64,000 bases of DNA from PLA3 sp964592235 (GCA_964592235.1 CAZQCF010000011.1:1-64000); one strand, 5' to 3'. Numbered from the stretch's first letter, positions 1-8,597 are shown. Made by a program: numbers and translations. The notes: generated from the sequence alone by a model not told the origin.

Positions 1-2
1 GC

Positions 3-2801
3 TTCAACGTCAACGTGACGGCCAACGCAACGGTGGACTGCTCCCCGCCGGTGATCAGCAATGTCAATGCGTCAAACATTCAGCCGCGCAACGCGACGAT
101 CACGTTCAACACGAACGAGCCGTGTCGGGCGACGGTTAACTACGGCACAAGCTGCGGCAGCCTGTCGCAGAGTGTCGGTTCGCTGACATATAACACGAGC
201 CATACGTTCAACGTGTCGAACCTGACGATCGCGACGCCATACTTCTTCTCCGTCAGCGTGGAAGATCAAGCGGCGAACACGGCCAGCGACGACAACGGCG
301 GCTCGTGTTACACGTTTACCACCGAAGACCTGCCCGAGCTGTTCACCGAGCACTTCACCGGCGGCGCAGATTCGGTCGATCTCGACAACAGTTCGTACCT
401 GTTCCAGCCGAACGGATCGATCGATTTCTACTCGGTCTGCCGGGCTTCGCCGGTGAACGCGCTGCCGACCGATCCGGCCGGCGGCACGGTCGTGACGCTG
501 GCGAACAATGCCTCGACGCCGATTGTGCTGGGGCCGGGTCACAACGTGCTGCTCTACGGTGTGTCGTACGGAACGGTGCACATCGGCAGCAACGGCTACC
601 TGACGTTTACCGCGGGCGATACGGACAGCACCGAGACGCTTGCGGATCACTTCGACACGCCGCGCGTGTCGGGCTTGTTCGACGATCTGAACCCGGCCCT
701 GGCCGGCGCGCAGATCAGCTATCGGGAACTGGCGGATCGGTTTGTCGTGACGTATCTGAACGTGCCGAAGGCCTCGACGACGAACACGAATACGTTCCAG
801 ATCGAGATGTACTACGACGGCCGGATTCAGATCGCGTACCTCGGCGTGGATGTCCTGGACGCTATCGCCGGTCTGTCGGGCGGCGGGAACCTCTCGCCGG
901 ACTTCTTCGAGAGCGATTTCACGTCCTTTGGAAACTGCGGCCCGCGCCCGCCGTCGGCGGCCGGCACAACGGTTGAAGTGCCGAAGGACACACAGGTGCC
1001 GATCACCCTGATCGCAGGTGACGACGGCATTCCGAATCCGCAGTTGGAATACATCATCATGTCGCTTCCGACATATGAACTGCGCGACGCCGGGAACAAT
1101 CAGGTCATCGCGGCGGTACCGTACACGCTGGTCGCCAACGGCAACCAGGTGCTGTACCAGCCGACCGGCGGCTTCTCCGGTCCGGATTCGTTCACCTTCA
1201 AGGCGAACGACGGCGGCACGCCTCCGGACGGCGGCGATTCAAACGTCGCGACGGTGACGCTCAACGTCCTGCCGGTGCTGACCGTTCCATTCAGCGACGA
1301 GTTCCCGGCGACGACGTTCGATCCGCAGAAGTGGTACATCGTGTCGAATGCCACGATCGACAGCACGACGCCGATCGCGCCGCCCAGCCCGCCGTACGCG
1401 GCGCGGTTCAACGGAGACCCGGCCGGCACTGACTCGATCGTCACTCACTTGTTCGACCTGTCGGGCGGCGACCCGATCCGGTTGACTTACTCCTGGCAGG
1501 TACGCGGCAACGGGGAAACTCCGGACGCCGGCGACGACCTCTTCATTGAGTATCGCGATTCGGGCGGCAATTGGCAGATCCTCCAGCAGCACCTCGGTTC
1601 GTTGCCGGACATGACGACGTTTAACACGACAACGATGTTGCTCCCGCCCGGTGCGATGCACAGCTCGTTCCGGCTTCGGATTCGCAACATCGGAACGGCC
1701 GGTAATTTCGACGATTGGCTTGTGGATGACGTGCGGCTTGTTCCGGAGAACGCACCCGAGGCGTCGGGCTCAAACGTGACAACGGGTTCCAACACGCCGA
1801 TCACGATTGGTCTCGTGGCCAGCGATCCGAACATGGACCCGCTGACGTACACGATTCAATCGCTGCCGAGCATCGGCACACTGCGTGACCCGGTCACGGG
1901 CACCATCGCTTCGGCGCCGCACACGCTGTCCGGCAGCTCGGTCGAGTTCCTGCCGGGACCGGGTGTCTTCTCGGGTAACACCAGCTTCACGTTCAATGTG
2001 ACCGACGGGCAGCACACGTCGAACACGGCGACCGTGAGCATCACCATCGGCGGCCCGCAGCCGATTCACGTGTTCAACCTCGACACCGATCCGGGTTGGA
2101 GCACCGATGGCGGCGGCGGCGGCGGCGGCCCGAACAATGGCGGCTGGGCCTGGGGTACGCCAACGAACTCTGACACGCCGTGCGGAACCGGGCGCCTCGA
2201 TCCGATCAGCGGCTTCACTGGTTCGAAGGTGTACGGCTACAACAACGCCGGCTGCTACACGAACAACCTTGGGACCACCCGATGGTTGACAACGACCGCG
2301 ATCGATTGCTCGACGCTTAGCGCCGGCCAGTTGCGATTCCGTCGCTGGCTTGGCATCGAGTCGTCTACGTTTGACAAGGCTTACGTCGAGATTTCCACCA
2401 ACGGCTCAACGTGGACCAACATCTGGACGCACCCGGCGACCACCATGAACGAGCAGAACTGGACGTTGCAGACCTACAGCATCCCGCAGGCCGACAGTCA
2501 GCCGACTGTCTATCTGCGCTGGGGCATCGGCCCGACGGACGGTTCGGTCACTTACCAGGGCTGGAACATCGACGACATCGAGATCTGGGGCGACGTTCCG
2601 TCAACCTGCACCAACGTGCTGCGGGGCGACGTCAACAACGACGGCCAGATCAACGGCGGTGACGTGGCCCTGTTCACCCAGGCCTACCTCGACTCGAACT
2701 CCGTCACACCGGAGCAGAAGTGCGCGGCCGACACCGTCGTCAACGATTCCATCGATGACGCCGACGTGGCCAAGCTCGTCGAGTGGATGCTGGCTCCGTA
2801 A
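3..2801 (+). CDS. Large exported repeat protein with C-terminal dockerin (5' end cut by window)
   Basis: The reading frame is open from the first bases, so the N-terminus lies outside the window. About 930 residues are visible. The N-terminal part looks like a fibronectin-III/Ig-like module rich in Thr, Asn and Ser. It is followed by beta-rich modules, including two cadherin/Ig-like segments that share the pattern 'DPN-DPLTY-I-SLP--GTL' and 'FSG-TSFTF--TDG'. The last 65 residues carry a dockerin type I-like repeat with a calcium loop (DVNNDGQINGGDV) and a degenerate second copy (NDSIDDADVAKLVEW). Dockerins dock on cohesins in cellulosomes, but planctomycetes use them widely on exported proteins of unknown role. 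It is most likely a cell-surface or secreted protein. No catalytic domain was recognised in the visible part. Confidence 0.85.
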   Translation, partial: FNVNVTANATVDCSPPVISNVNASNIQPRNATITFNTNEPCRATVNYGTSCGSLSQSVGSLTYNTSHTFNVSNLTIATPYFFSVSVEDQAANTASDDNGGSCYTFTTEDLPELFTEHFTGGADSVDLDNSSYLFQPNGSIDFYSVCRASPVNALPTDPAGGTVVTLANNASTPIVLGPGHNVLLYGVSYGTVHIGSNGYLTFTAGDTDSTETLADHFDTPRVSGLFDDLNPALAGAQISYRELADRFVVTYLNVPKASTTNTNTFQIEMYYDGRIQIAYLGVDVLDAIAGLSGGGNLSPDFFESDFTSFGNCGPRPPSAAGTTVEVPKDTQVPITLIAGDDGIPNPQLEYIIMSLPTYELRDAGNNQVIAAVPYTLVANGNQVLYQPTGGFSGPDSFTFKANDGGTPPDGGDSNVATVTLNVLPVLTVPFSDEFPATTFDPQKWYIVSNATIDSTTPIAPPSPPYAARFNGDPAGTDSIVTHLFDLSGGDPIRLTYSWQVRGNGETPDAGDDLFIEYRDSGGNWQILQQHLGSLPDMTTFNTTTMLLPPGAMHSSFRLRIRNIGTAGNFDDWLVDDVRLVPENAPEASGSNVTTGSNTPITIGLVASDPNMDPLTYTIQSLPSIGTLRDPVTGTIASAPHTLSGSSVEFLPGPGVFSGNTSFTFNVTDGQHTSNTATVSITIGGPQPIHVFNLDTDPGWSTDGGGGGGGPNNGGWAWGTPTNSDTPCGTGRLDPISGFTGSKVYGYNNAGCYTNNLGTTRWLTTTAIDCSTLSAGQLRFRRWLGIESSTFDKAYVEISTNGSTWTNIWTHPATTMNEQNWTLQTYSIPQADSQPTVYLRWGIGPTDGSVTYQGWNIDDIEIWGDVPSTCTNVLRGDVNNDGQINGGDVALFTQAYLDSNSVTPEQKCAADTVVNDSIDDADVAKLVEWMLAP

Positions 2802-2834
2802 GGCCGGCAGCGGCTGAAGTTCATTGCGACCCAC

Positions 2835-2888
2835 CTCCGCCGTTTCAGATCGGGCCTGGCCCGGTTTGGATCGGCGGAGGTATTTTTA
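2835..2888 (+). terminator. Rho-independent terminator after the dockerin gene
   Basis: CCTCCGCCG (2835-2843) pairs perfectly with CGGCGGAGG (2873-2881), with a further GC-rich inner pairing, and is followed directly by TATTTTT. It lies 34 nt after the dockerin stop codon, so it should end that transcript before the next gene's own promoter. Confidence 0.75.
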
Positions 2889-2924
2889 CATCGCGGTGTT
2901 CAGGCCGTTCCTCCAGTCGCGAAA

Positions 2925-2953
2925 TTGGCGGAGCGTTGCGGCGCGCTTATCAT
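2925..2953 (+). promoter_or_regulatory. Sigma-70 promoter, leaderless for the hydrolase gene
   Basis: TTGGCG (2925-2930), 17-bp spacer, TATCAT (2948-2953). The GTG start at 2963 is 9 nt after the -10 box, so transcription should begin within a few bases of the start codon. No Shine-Dalgarno sequence precedes the GTG. Confidence 0.5.
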
Positions 2954-2962
2954 CCTGCTGTT

Positions 2963-3859
2963 GTGAACTCGCCCCGCGATACACTCGAATCCCCGCCGCG
3001 GATTGATCGGCGCCAGCGCGCTCGCCGACCGGCTGCCGTCCTGCGCCGGCTGGTCATCATCCTGGTAGCGGGCTACCTGTTCTGGTGCGGCGCGCTGTTC
3101 ATCCTGCAGGACAGTCTGATTTTTCCGGCCGACATGGCCCCGACGCCGCTGAAGCGGATCCCGTATGGAAAATCGACAGTAGTCACAGAGTTTCCGCTGG
3201 AAGACGGCGGCGCGGTCATGTCGTGGTACGTGCCCGCGCGCGTGGCGAACTCGCGGCCGGGCCCCGTGGCGATCTTCTTCCACGGCAACGCGGAGATCAT
3301 CGACTTCGAAGACGAGATCGTTCAGCCATACCTGGGCCTCGGGGTGTCGGTGCTGCTGCCGGAGTATCGCGGCTATGGTCGCGCAGGGGGAAAGCCGAGC
3401 GAGGCGGCGATTGTGGCCGATTGCGTGCGCTTCTATGACGAGTTGCTGAAGCGGCCGGATGTGGACCCGAAGCGGATCGTATTTCATGGACGGTCGCTGG
3501 GCGGGGCGGTGGCGGTGCAGGTGGCAGCGCAGCGCAAGCCCGCGGCGTTGATCCTCCAATCGACGTTTACGAGTCTTGCCCGGATGGCGCAGGGTTACGG
3601 CGCGCCGTCGTTTCTCGTGCGGCACGGATTTCGCACTGACGAGCGGATCGGCAGCCTGGGCGTTCCTGTGTTGCTCGCCCACGGTCGGCGCGATGACATC
3701 GTGCCGTTCAGGCATGCGGAGCAGCTAAAGGCGCTGGTCCCCGATGCGGAATTGATTGCATTCGACTGCGATCACAACGGATTCCCCGGCGACGGCAATG
3801 ACGACGCCTACTGGGACGGCATTACGGCGTTCCTGCGAACTGCGAAGGTGCTGCCATGA
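2963..3859 (+). CDS. Membrane-anchored alpha/beta hydrolase
   Basis: An alpha/beta hydrolase of the Bem46/ABHD13 type, about 298 residues, probably an esterase or thioesterase of unknown substrate. A basic N-terminus precedes one membrane segment (VIILVAGYLFWCGALFIL), giving a signal-anchor topology with the hydrolase domain outside the cytoplasm. The oxyanion region FFHGNAE, the nucleophile elbow GRSLGG, the acid in HGRRDDIVP and the catalytic His in CDHNG are all visible. The reading frame continues upstream into the previous gene's end, but the GTG at 2963 is preferred because a promoter sits immediately before it. The stop overlaps the purN start (ATGA), so the two are translationally coupled. 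Confidence 0.85.
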   Translation: MNSPRDTLESPPRIDRRQRARRPAAVLRRLVIILVAGYLFWCGALFILQDSLIFPADMAPTPLKRIPYGKSTVVTEFPLEDGGAVMSWYVPARVANSRPGPVAIFFHGNAEIIDFEDEIVQPYLGLGVSVLLPEYRGYGRAGGKPSEAAIVADCVRFYDELLKRPDVDPKRIVFHGRSLGGAVAVQVAAQRKPAALILQSTFTSLARMAQGYGAPSFLVRHGFRTDERIGSLGVPVLLAHGRRDDIVPFRHAEQLKALVPDAELIAFDCDHNGFPGDGNDDAYWDGITAFLRTAKVLP

Positions 3860-4530
3860 GCCGCCGCGGGCGCGATCGACGGCGCGATGGGGGCGCTGCG
3901 CACGAGGGCGGTCGCTCCGGTTCGTTCCGCCTGGCCGTACTCATCTCCGGCGGGGGATCGACGCTCCAGAACCTGATCGATCGCATACACGATGGGCGGC
4001 TGCCGGGCGTGGAGATTTGTGTCGTTATCTCGTCACGCAGCGACGTGGCCGGCGTCGCCCGGGCCGAGGCGGCCGGTCTGCCGGTGGACGTGATTCGCGT
4101 GAAGGATCATCCCGATGCCCAGCGGTTCAGCGACCACGTGACGCTGACGCTCGATGTGTTCATGCCGGACCTCGTCGTGCAGGCGGGCTGGTTGTGTTAC
4201 TGGATCGTGCCGCCGCGATGGATGGGCAAGGTGATTAACCTGCACCCGGCGCTGCTGCCGAAGTTCGGCGGCAAGGGCATGTACGGTCATCACGTACACG
4301 AGGCGGTGCTGGCGGCGGGGGACAGCGAGACCGGCGCGACGGTTCACTGGGTGGACAATGAATACGACCATGGCGCGGTGATTGCGCAGGCGCGGTGCCC
4401 GGTGCAGTCGGGCGACACGGCGGAGGCGCTGGCCGAGCGGGTGCAGGCGCTGGAGCGCGAGCTTCTGCCGCGAACGATTCTGGCGATCCGTCGCGGCGAA
4501 GTGAAGCGCGGGGTGAAGTGCGCGAAGTGA
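3856..4530 (+). CDS. purN: Phosphoribosylglycinamide formyltransferase (GAR transformylase)
   Basis: PurN transfers the formyl group of 10-formyl-tetrahydrofolate to GAR in purine synthesis (cytoplasmic). The N-terminal 22 residues are a basic extension, then the fold begins with FRLAVLISGGGSTLQNLID, the phosphate-binding loop. Catalytic Asn and His are present in INLHPALLPKFGGKG (about residues 128 and 130), and the catalytic Asp region is seen in VDNEYDHGAVIAQ. At 224 residues the length is normal for the family. It overlaps the upstream hydrolase by 4 bp and converges on rpsI, with a terminator between them. Confidence 0.93.
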   Translation: MSRRGRDRRRDGGAAHEGGRSGSFRLAVLISGGGSTLQNLIDRIHDGRLPGVEICVVISSRSDVAGVARAEAAGLPVDVIRVKDHPDAQRFSDHVTLTLDVFMPDLVVQAGWLCYWIVPPRWMGKVINLHPALLPKFGGKGMYGHHVHEAVLAAGDSETGATVHWVDNEYDHGAVIAQARCPVQSGDTAEALAERVQALERELLPRTILAIRRGEVKRGVKCAK

Positions 4531-4569
4531 TTGCAGCACGAATCGCGCCCCTGGGGAATACTGAAACGC

Positions 4570-4606
4570 GAAAAAAAAGAAGCCGGCGGATCGCAATCCG
4601 TCGGCT
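4570..4606 (-). terminator. Terminator of the rplM-rpsI operon, repeat-like hairpin
   Basis: Arms 4582-4591 and 4596-4605 pair over 10 bp with one mismatch around a CGCA loop. On the minus strand the hairpin is followed by a run of eight T (the A run 4571-4578). It may also slow plus-strand transcription from purN. The hairpin core closely resembles the perfect palindrome at 18438-18465. Confidence 0.8.
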
Positions 4607-4634
4607 CCTGGTAAATCTGATTTCTCGCAGGCGT

Positions 4635-5066
4635 TTAGCGCTTGGAGAACTGGAACCGCTTGCGTGCGCCGGGTCGGCCGGGCTTTTTGCGCTCGACCTT
4701 TCGGCTGTCGCGGGTGAGGAACTTGCCGTCGCGAAGGACGGGCTCAAGGCTCGAGTCGGCCTTGATCAGGGCACGGGCGACGCCCATGACGATCGCGCCG
4801 GTCTGGCCGGTCTGGCCGCCGCCGCGGACGTTCACGAAGATGTCGTACTTGCCGAGGGTGTTGGTGGCCTTGAGCGGGCCTAGGACATCGGTGCGATGCT
4901 GGACATCGAGCAGATAGTCCTTGGCTTCGCGCTTGCCGATGAGGAACTTGCCGGAGCCGGTTCGCAATCGCACCCGCGCGACGGCGGTCTTGCGTCGGCC
5001 GGTGCCCCAGTGAAAGGTGCCCCCGGCGGTTTTCTTTTGAGCGGTGTCAGCGGTCGTTTCAGCCAC
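4635..5066 (-). CDS. rpsI: 30S ribosomal protein S9
   Basis: S9 sits in the small-subunit head, with its C-terminal tail reaching the P-site tRNA. The sequence has the S9 core (GTGRRKTAVARVRLRTGSGK, and GGGQTGQTGAIVMGVARAL) and ends in the near-universal basic tail ...RKRFQFSKR. At 143 residues the length is usual, with a short Thr/Ala-rich N-terminus. It lies 50 bp downstream of rplM in the conserved rplM-rpsI order and ends at a strong terminator. Confidence 0.97.
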   Translation of the reverse strand: MAETTADTAQKKTAGGTFHWGTGRRKTAVARVRLRTGSGKFLIGKREAKDYLLDVQHRTDVLGPLKATNTLGKYDIFVNVRGGGQTGQTGAIVMGVARALIKADSSLEPVLRDGKFLTRDSRKVERKKPGRPGARKRFQFSKR

Positions 5067-5116
5067 GATTTACTCCGACGTTCAGATTCTGGGCGGCCGG
5101 TCATCGGCAGCCGGGT

Positions 5117-5569
5117 TTAGATTTTTGTCAGGTCCAGCGGTTGAAGGCCTTGCGCCTGATGCGGGTGCGTGCCGCCGGCGTAGATTTTGAGCTTGAGCAA
5201 CTGGCGCCGCGCGAGGGCGTTCTTCGGCATCATGCGGCGCACCGCCTCGCGCAGGACGCGATCGGGGTGACGGGCCATCATGTCGTTGAACGAGACGACC
5301 CTCTTGCCGCCGGGGTAGTAGGAGTAGGACTGGTACTCCATCTCCTGATCCTTCGTGCCGGTGGTCTTGATCTTCTCGACGTTGGTCACGACGACGAAGT
5401 CGCCGGTGTCCACGTGCGGCGTGTAACTGGGCTTGTGCTTGCCGACCAGGACGGTCGCGAGTTTCGTCGCGAGGCGGCCGAGGATCTTGCCGTCGGCATC
5501 GACGGAGAACCACTTCCGCTCCACTTCGTGGGGCTTGGCCTGAAAGCACTTCTGGGTCATCACGGGCAT
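5117..5569 (-). CDS. rplM: 50S ribosomal protein L13
   Basis: L13 is an early-assembly large-subunit protein. The family core is clear: RKWFSVDADGKILGRLAT, then LVGKHKPSYTPHVDTGDFVVV near the N-terminus and GMLP-like RRMMPKNALARRQLLKLKIYAG at the C-terminus. The start at 5569 (MPVMTQK...) is chosen because AGGAAG lies 7 nt upstream; the frame itself extends further without support. The protein is 150 residues. It is the first gene of rplM-rpsI, with its own promoter at 5635-5662. Confidence 0.96.
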   Translation of the reverse strand: MPVMTQKCFQAKPHEVERKWFSVDADGKILGRLATKLATVLVGKHKPSYTPHVDTGDFVVVTNVEKIKTTGTKDQEMEYQSYSYYPGGKRVVSFNDMMARHPDRVLREAVRRMMPKNALARRQLLKLKIYAGGTHPHQAQGLQPLDLTKI

Positions 5570-5634
5570 GTCAGTTCTTCCTGCTGATTGCAACAACGAA
5601 CTTCTGGCGTCCACCGAGTTTTGCGAAGCCCCGC

Positions 5635-5662
5635 ATTCTAAGCGATGGGCGAGGCTCGTCAA
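5635..5662 (-). promoter_or_regulatory. Promoter of rplM-rpsI
   Basis: On the minus strand TTGACG (5662-5657), 16-bp spacer and TAGAAT (5640-5635) lie about 65 nt upstream of the rplM start, leaving a leader that carries the Shine-Dalgarno site. Confidence 0.6.
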
Positions 5663-5784
5663 GGGCGGCGCGACGCGGGAATTTGCAGCCATGCCTCGCT
5701 AACTCATTTAGCCGCCTGCGCTTACGCCAGGTTGATTGGAGTCCGCGATGACTGTGGCCCAGGGCGGCTTTTTACGGCCGACGA

Positions 5785-6000
5785 TCAGGGCGAAAGTAAG
5801 CCCAACTCTGCCAGTTTGGCCCGGGCGGCCTGGTATTGCTCAAAGCCGGTGGTTTCGCACTGCGGCCCGGAAACCGCTGATTCTGCACTGCGGCCCCCAG
5901 CATTGTTGCATGGACCAGTCGTGGAACACGGCCCAGTATTCGGCTTCGGTGAGTTCGGCGCAGGTCGACTGGCTCTCGGATGTCTGACTCTGCGACGATT
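5785..6000 (-). pseudogene. Possible frameshifted remnant of a small gene
   Basis: Reading the minus strand, one frame gives the protein-like stretch CAELTEAEYWAVFHDWSMQQ and then runs out at a stop. A second frame picks up with GFEQYQAARAKLAELGLLSP and its own stop at 5785. At the junction a 12-bp direct repeat (GCACTGCGGCCC at 5857-5868 and 5885-5896) recurs with a 28-bp period. Removing one period joins the two frames into a continuous C-terminus. No family was recognised. The upstream side is low-complexity Ser/Thr/Arg and runs into palindromic repeats. It could also be chance coding-like sequence. Confidence 0.35.
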
Positions 6001-6074
6001 CGCTTTCCGTGGAACTCTTTGGCACCCGCCGCCGGCGGGTGGGTGATTCGCTCTCGTTCGTGCCACTGTCTGTG

Positions 6075-6158
6075 CCACTGCTTGAAGCAGTGGTCCCCCC
6101 GGAGATTCTTCGTGGAGCCCGGTCGGCGACCGCCCCGTGCCGCTGCTTGAAGCAGTGG
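6075..6158. repeat. Two copies of a dispersed palindrome
   Basis: CCACTGCTTGAAGCAGTGG at 6075-6093 and a one-base variant at 6140-6158. Both are preceded by GTG and followed by TCCCC. The same palindrome occurs at 27553-27577 and 57828-57848, so it is a small dispersed repeat family in this genome. Confidence 0.8.
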
Positions 6159-6159
6159 T

Positions 6160-6454
6160 CCCCTCGGAATCGCCCGGAGGGCGCACGCGCGTTGCCGGCG
6201 GCTTCAGCCGCCGGAGAGAGGCTCACCCAATAAATCATCTCGTCTGGAGGACGAACGGGGATTGATTCCGGTCCGAGTCACATCGGGTTCCGAGCGTGCA
6301 TCATTCGCTTCCGTCCGCCCATCCGGGCGGTGGGAAGCAAAGAGTCTAGATAAGCATGGCACCCAGGGGCTTGCTCGCTTCGCTTACCGCGCCCCTGGCA
6401 ACGTTCGTACGCCCTGCGGGCGAGAAGTCGCAAAAGTTTGAATCAAGAGAAACG
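6160..6454. other. Intergenic DNA without a supported gene
   Basis: There are small hairpins, such as the CCGCCCATCCGGGCGG-type pairing near 6320-6340, but no reading frame has protein-like composition or a credible start. It is part of the 1.1 kb repeat-rich gap between rplM and the PEP-CTERM gene. Confidence 0.5.
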
Positions 6455-6619
6455 CAGAAGAAACGAGCTGCGCCCCCTTTTCTTGTCCCGCAGAAGAAAC
6501 GAGCTGCGCCCCCTTTTCTTGTCCAGAAGAAACGAGCTGCGCCCCCTTTTCTTGTCCCCCCTTTTCTTGTCCTTTTCTTATCACCCTTTTCTTATCAGCT
6601 GCGCCCCCTTTTCTTATCC
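6455..6619. repeat. Degenerate tandem repeat array, 33-36 bp units
   Basis: The unit starts CAGAAGAAACGAGCTGCG, continues with a C/T tract and ends CTTTTCTTGTC. It starts at 6455, 6491 and 6524, and is then followed by partial units made of CCCTTTTCTTGTC or CTTTTCTTATC pieces and another GCTGCGCCCCC block. Units are adjacent with no unique spacers, so this is not a CRISPR array. Both strands are free of stops in some frames, which creates spurious open frames. Confidence 0.8.
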
Positions 6620-6746
6620 ATCCTTTACATGAATCTCGAGCAACCGCTTTGCCTGCTCGAATCACCATTCTTCGCCTGCAAGAATGATCGCGAAACGTAT
6701 CGCGATCCGAATGGCCATCAATAGACGTTTTTCGGTCGCCGTTGCA

Positions 6747-6775
6747 TTGAACAGCCCTGTGCATCTGCTTATAAT
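6747..6775 (+). promoter_or_regulatory. Consensus promoter, leaderless for the PEP-CTERM gene
   Basis: TTGAAC (6747-6752), 17-bp spacer, perfect TATAAT (6770-6775). The ATG at 6782 is 6 nt after the -10 box, so it should be at or next to the transcription start. Confidence 0.65.
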
Positions 6776-6781
6776 GGAGTC

Positions 6782-7504
6782 ATGGGTTCTCGACTCAAGC
6801 TAGGCTTGGTCACATCGCTCATCCATTTGGCATCTCTGCCGTTGTCGGCAGACTTGGTGGTTCAAAACTATTTTCTTGATTCCAGCGTTTTTACTGCCGG
6901 CCTTGATCCTGACCACTCTCAAACCGTCAATAACAATAACCCCGTTCCAACGAGCTTTTCGCAGTTCGCCCACGTTGATCCCTCGTTTTGCTCGACCGGT
7001 TACCAGATGGACTGGACCGGCGACTCGGCCCAATTCGACATTACCTCTTCTCACCGCCTGCAAGGATATCAAGGCAGCGTATCCTCCGGCGGTCGGTGGG
7101 TCGTCCGTCCCGCCGTCGACAGCCTCGTCACGTTCAACGGGTTCTTCAATTACAACCATCCCGCGTCGTCCAGTCTATGGGGGCGAGCCATCATAGACGT
7201 GAATCTAAAAGTTGAGGGAACGGCAAACTTCTTGTTTGGTGATCAGGCATCCGATGGCAGCGTTACCCTTGGGCCTCCCAGCGGCACGTTGAATGTCGGC
7301 GGCAGCTACCTCCTTCAAGCAGGCACTCTTTATCGAGTCGGTTTTTCCTTCGGCACGAGCAACTTCCAGCAGCCGCCACCCGAAGCCACCTGGCTCGGCA
7401 ACGGCGAAGTCCACATCACCATCAACCCCGTCCCCGAGCCGGCGACGGCCGCGCTGGTCAGCCTTGCGATAATCCCTTTGTTGTGCCGCCGTTTCAAACA
7501 TTAG
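6782..7504 (+). CDS. PEP-CTERM sorted exported protein
   Basis: A 240-residue exported protein of unknown function. It begins with a signal peptide (about residues 1-23, ending LPLSA) and ends with a PEP-CTERM sorting signal: VPEPATAALVSLAII, a hydrophobic run, then CRRFKH. PEP-CTERM proteins are cleaved by exosortase and handed to the outer surface, often in strains making exopolysaccharide. The middle is beta-rich with many Ser, Gly and Phe and resembles other planctomycete PEP-CTERM proteins without a named domain. GC content is visibly lower than in neighbouring genes. No exosortase gene is in this window. Confidence 0.85.
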   Translation: MGSRLKLGLVTSLIHLASLPLSADLVVQNYFLDSSVFTAGLDPDHSQTVNNNNPVPTSFSQFAHVDPSFCSTGYQMDWTGDSAQFDITSSHRLQGYQGSVSSGGRWVVRPAVDSLVTFNGFFNYNHPASSSLWGRAIIDVNLKVEGTANFLFGDQASDGSVTLGPPSGTLNVGGSYLLQAGTLYRVGFSFGTSNFQQPPPEATWLGNGEVHITINPVPEPATAALVSLAIIPLLCRRFKH

Positions 7505-7543
7505 CTAAGCATTCCCGGCCGCACGCGACGTGTGTTGAATCAA

Positions 7544-8395
7544 TCACGCCACGAACTCAATCTCGCCCGGGTTGGGGACCATGCCGGCGGCGGTGGCTTC
7601 GGACAGAAGCCGGCGGACGGCCTCTTCGCCGCGCGGGCCGTAGGCGAGTGTCCAGTTGTTGACATACATCCCGACAAACTTATCCGTCATCGCGCGATCG
7701 AGGCCGCGGCCGAACTCGCGGGCGTATTCGACGGCTTCGTCGCGATGATCGAGGGCGTATTGAATGGACTGGCGGATGAGGCCGGAAATCTGCTTCATGG
7801 CGGCGGCGCCGAGGTCGCGGCGGATGACGTTTCCACCGAGCGGCAGGGGCAGGCCGGTGCGCGCCTGCCACCACTCCGCGAGATCGACGACTTTGTGCAG
7901 GCCCATGGCGTGATAGGTGAGCTGGGCTTCGTGAATGATAAGGCCGGCGTCGACCTCGCCGTCGGCGACGGCCTGGGGGATGCGGTCAAACTCCATGACG
8001 ACAGGTGTATATTCAAGATCGTTGAGGGCGAGTCGCAGGACGAGGTTGGCGGTGGTGCGCTCGCCGGGGATTGCGATCGTGTCGCCGAGGAGGTTTTCGA
8101 GGGGGCGGGGGCGTTTGGAGATGACCATCGGCCCGTAGCCGTCGCCCATGCTGCACCCGCAACCGAGGAGAGCGTAACGGGCCATGACGTAGGGATAGCT
8201 GTGGATGCTGATGGCGGAGACTTCCAGCTCGCCGCGTTCGGCCCGGCGGTTGAGGGACTCGATGTCGGCCATTTCGTGGGTGAACCGGTAGGGGCCGGTG
8301 TCGATTTTCTCTCGTGCCAGGGCGTAAAACATGAAGGCATCGTCGGGGTCGGGCGAATGGCCGATGCGGATGAGGGTGGAGCCGGGTTTATCCAT
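7544..8395 (-). CDS. mqnD: 1,4-dihydroxy-6-naphthoate synthase (futalosine menaquinone pathway)
   Basis: MqnD converts cyclic dehypoxanthine futalosine to 1,4-dihydroxy-6-naphthoate. The 283-residue protein has the periplasmic-binding-protein-like fold of the MqnA/MqnD family: IGHSPDPDDAFMFYAL at the N-terminus, DIESLNRRAERGELEVSAIS, the GERTTANLVLRL motif and GLIIHEAQLTY (His about residue 154). These features favour MqnD over MqnA, though the two share the family. It means the organism respires with menaquinone. It is transcribed divergently from the dehydrogenase genes, and a TATAAT (8456-8451 on the minus strand) lies about 55 nt upstream. Confidence 0.85.
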   Translation of the reverse strand: MDKPGSTLIRIGHSPDPDDAFMFYALAREKIDTGPYRFTHEMADIESLNRRAERGELEVSAISIHSYPYVMARYALLGCGCSMGDGYGPMVISKRPRPLENLLGDTIAIPGERTTANLVLRLALNDLEYTPVVMEFDRIPQAVADGEVDAGLIIHEAQLTYHAMGLHKVVDLAEWWQARTGLPLPLGGNVIRRDLGAAAMKQISGLIRQSIQYALDHRDEAVEYAREFGRGLDRAMTDKFVGMYVNNWTLAYGPRGEEAVRRLLSEATAAGMVPNPGEIEFVA

Positions 8396-8569
8396 ACAAT
8401 TGTCTCACGTTTGCCGGGCGCGGGGTCTGCCGAGGCGCGGTTGCGGGGCGATTATACGGATTCGCAGGGGGAATACGACGCGTCGCGGCTTGTGAATCGT
8501 TTGGGGCCGGCGCGGGCACGATGCCGCGCAATCGGGCTGCATCGGTCGCCTCTGCCGGGGTGGTTGACG

Positions 8570-8597
8570 TTGGCAGGGAGCGTGGGTCGGGTACAAT
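8570..8597 (+). promoter_or_regulatory. Promoter of the E1 dehydrogenase genes
   Basis: TTGGCA (8570-8575), 16-bp spacer, TACAAT (8592-8597). It leaves a leader of about 170 nt before the GTG at 8776. The rest of the 8396-8775 gap shows no gene. Confidence 0.5.

Noticed and set aside
6455..6619. Possible CRISPR array
   Set aside because: Units of 33-36 bp abut each other with no unique spacers, and no cas gene is near.
6356..6764. Small genes in the tandem-repeat region
   Set aside because: The peptides (KKRAAPPFLV repeats and reverse) arise from the repeat itself in several frames and have no start signals.
8479..8500. Rex half-site TTGTGAATCG upstream of pdhA
   Set aside because: Only the left arm matches; the right arm reads TGGGGC in place of TCACAA, so it is not reported as an operator.
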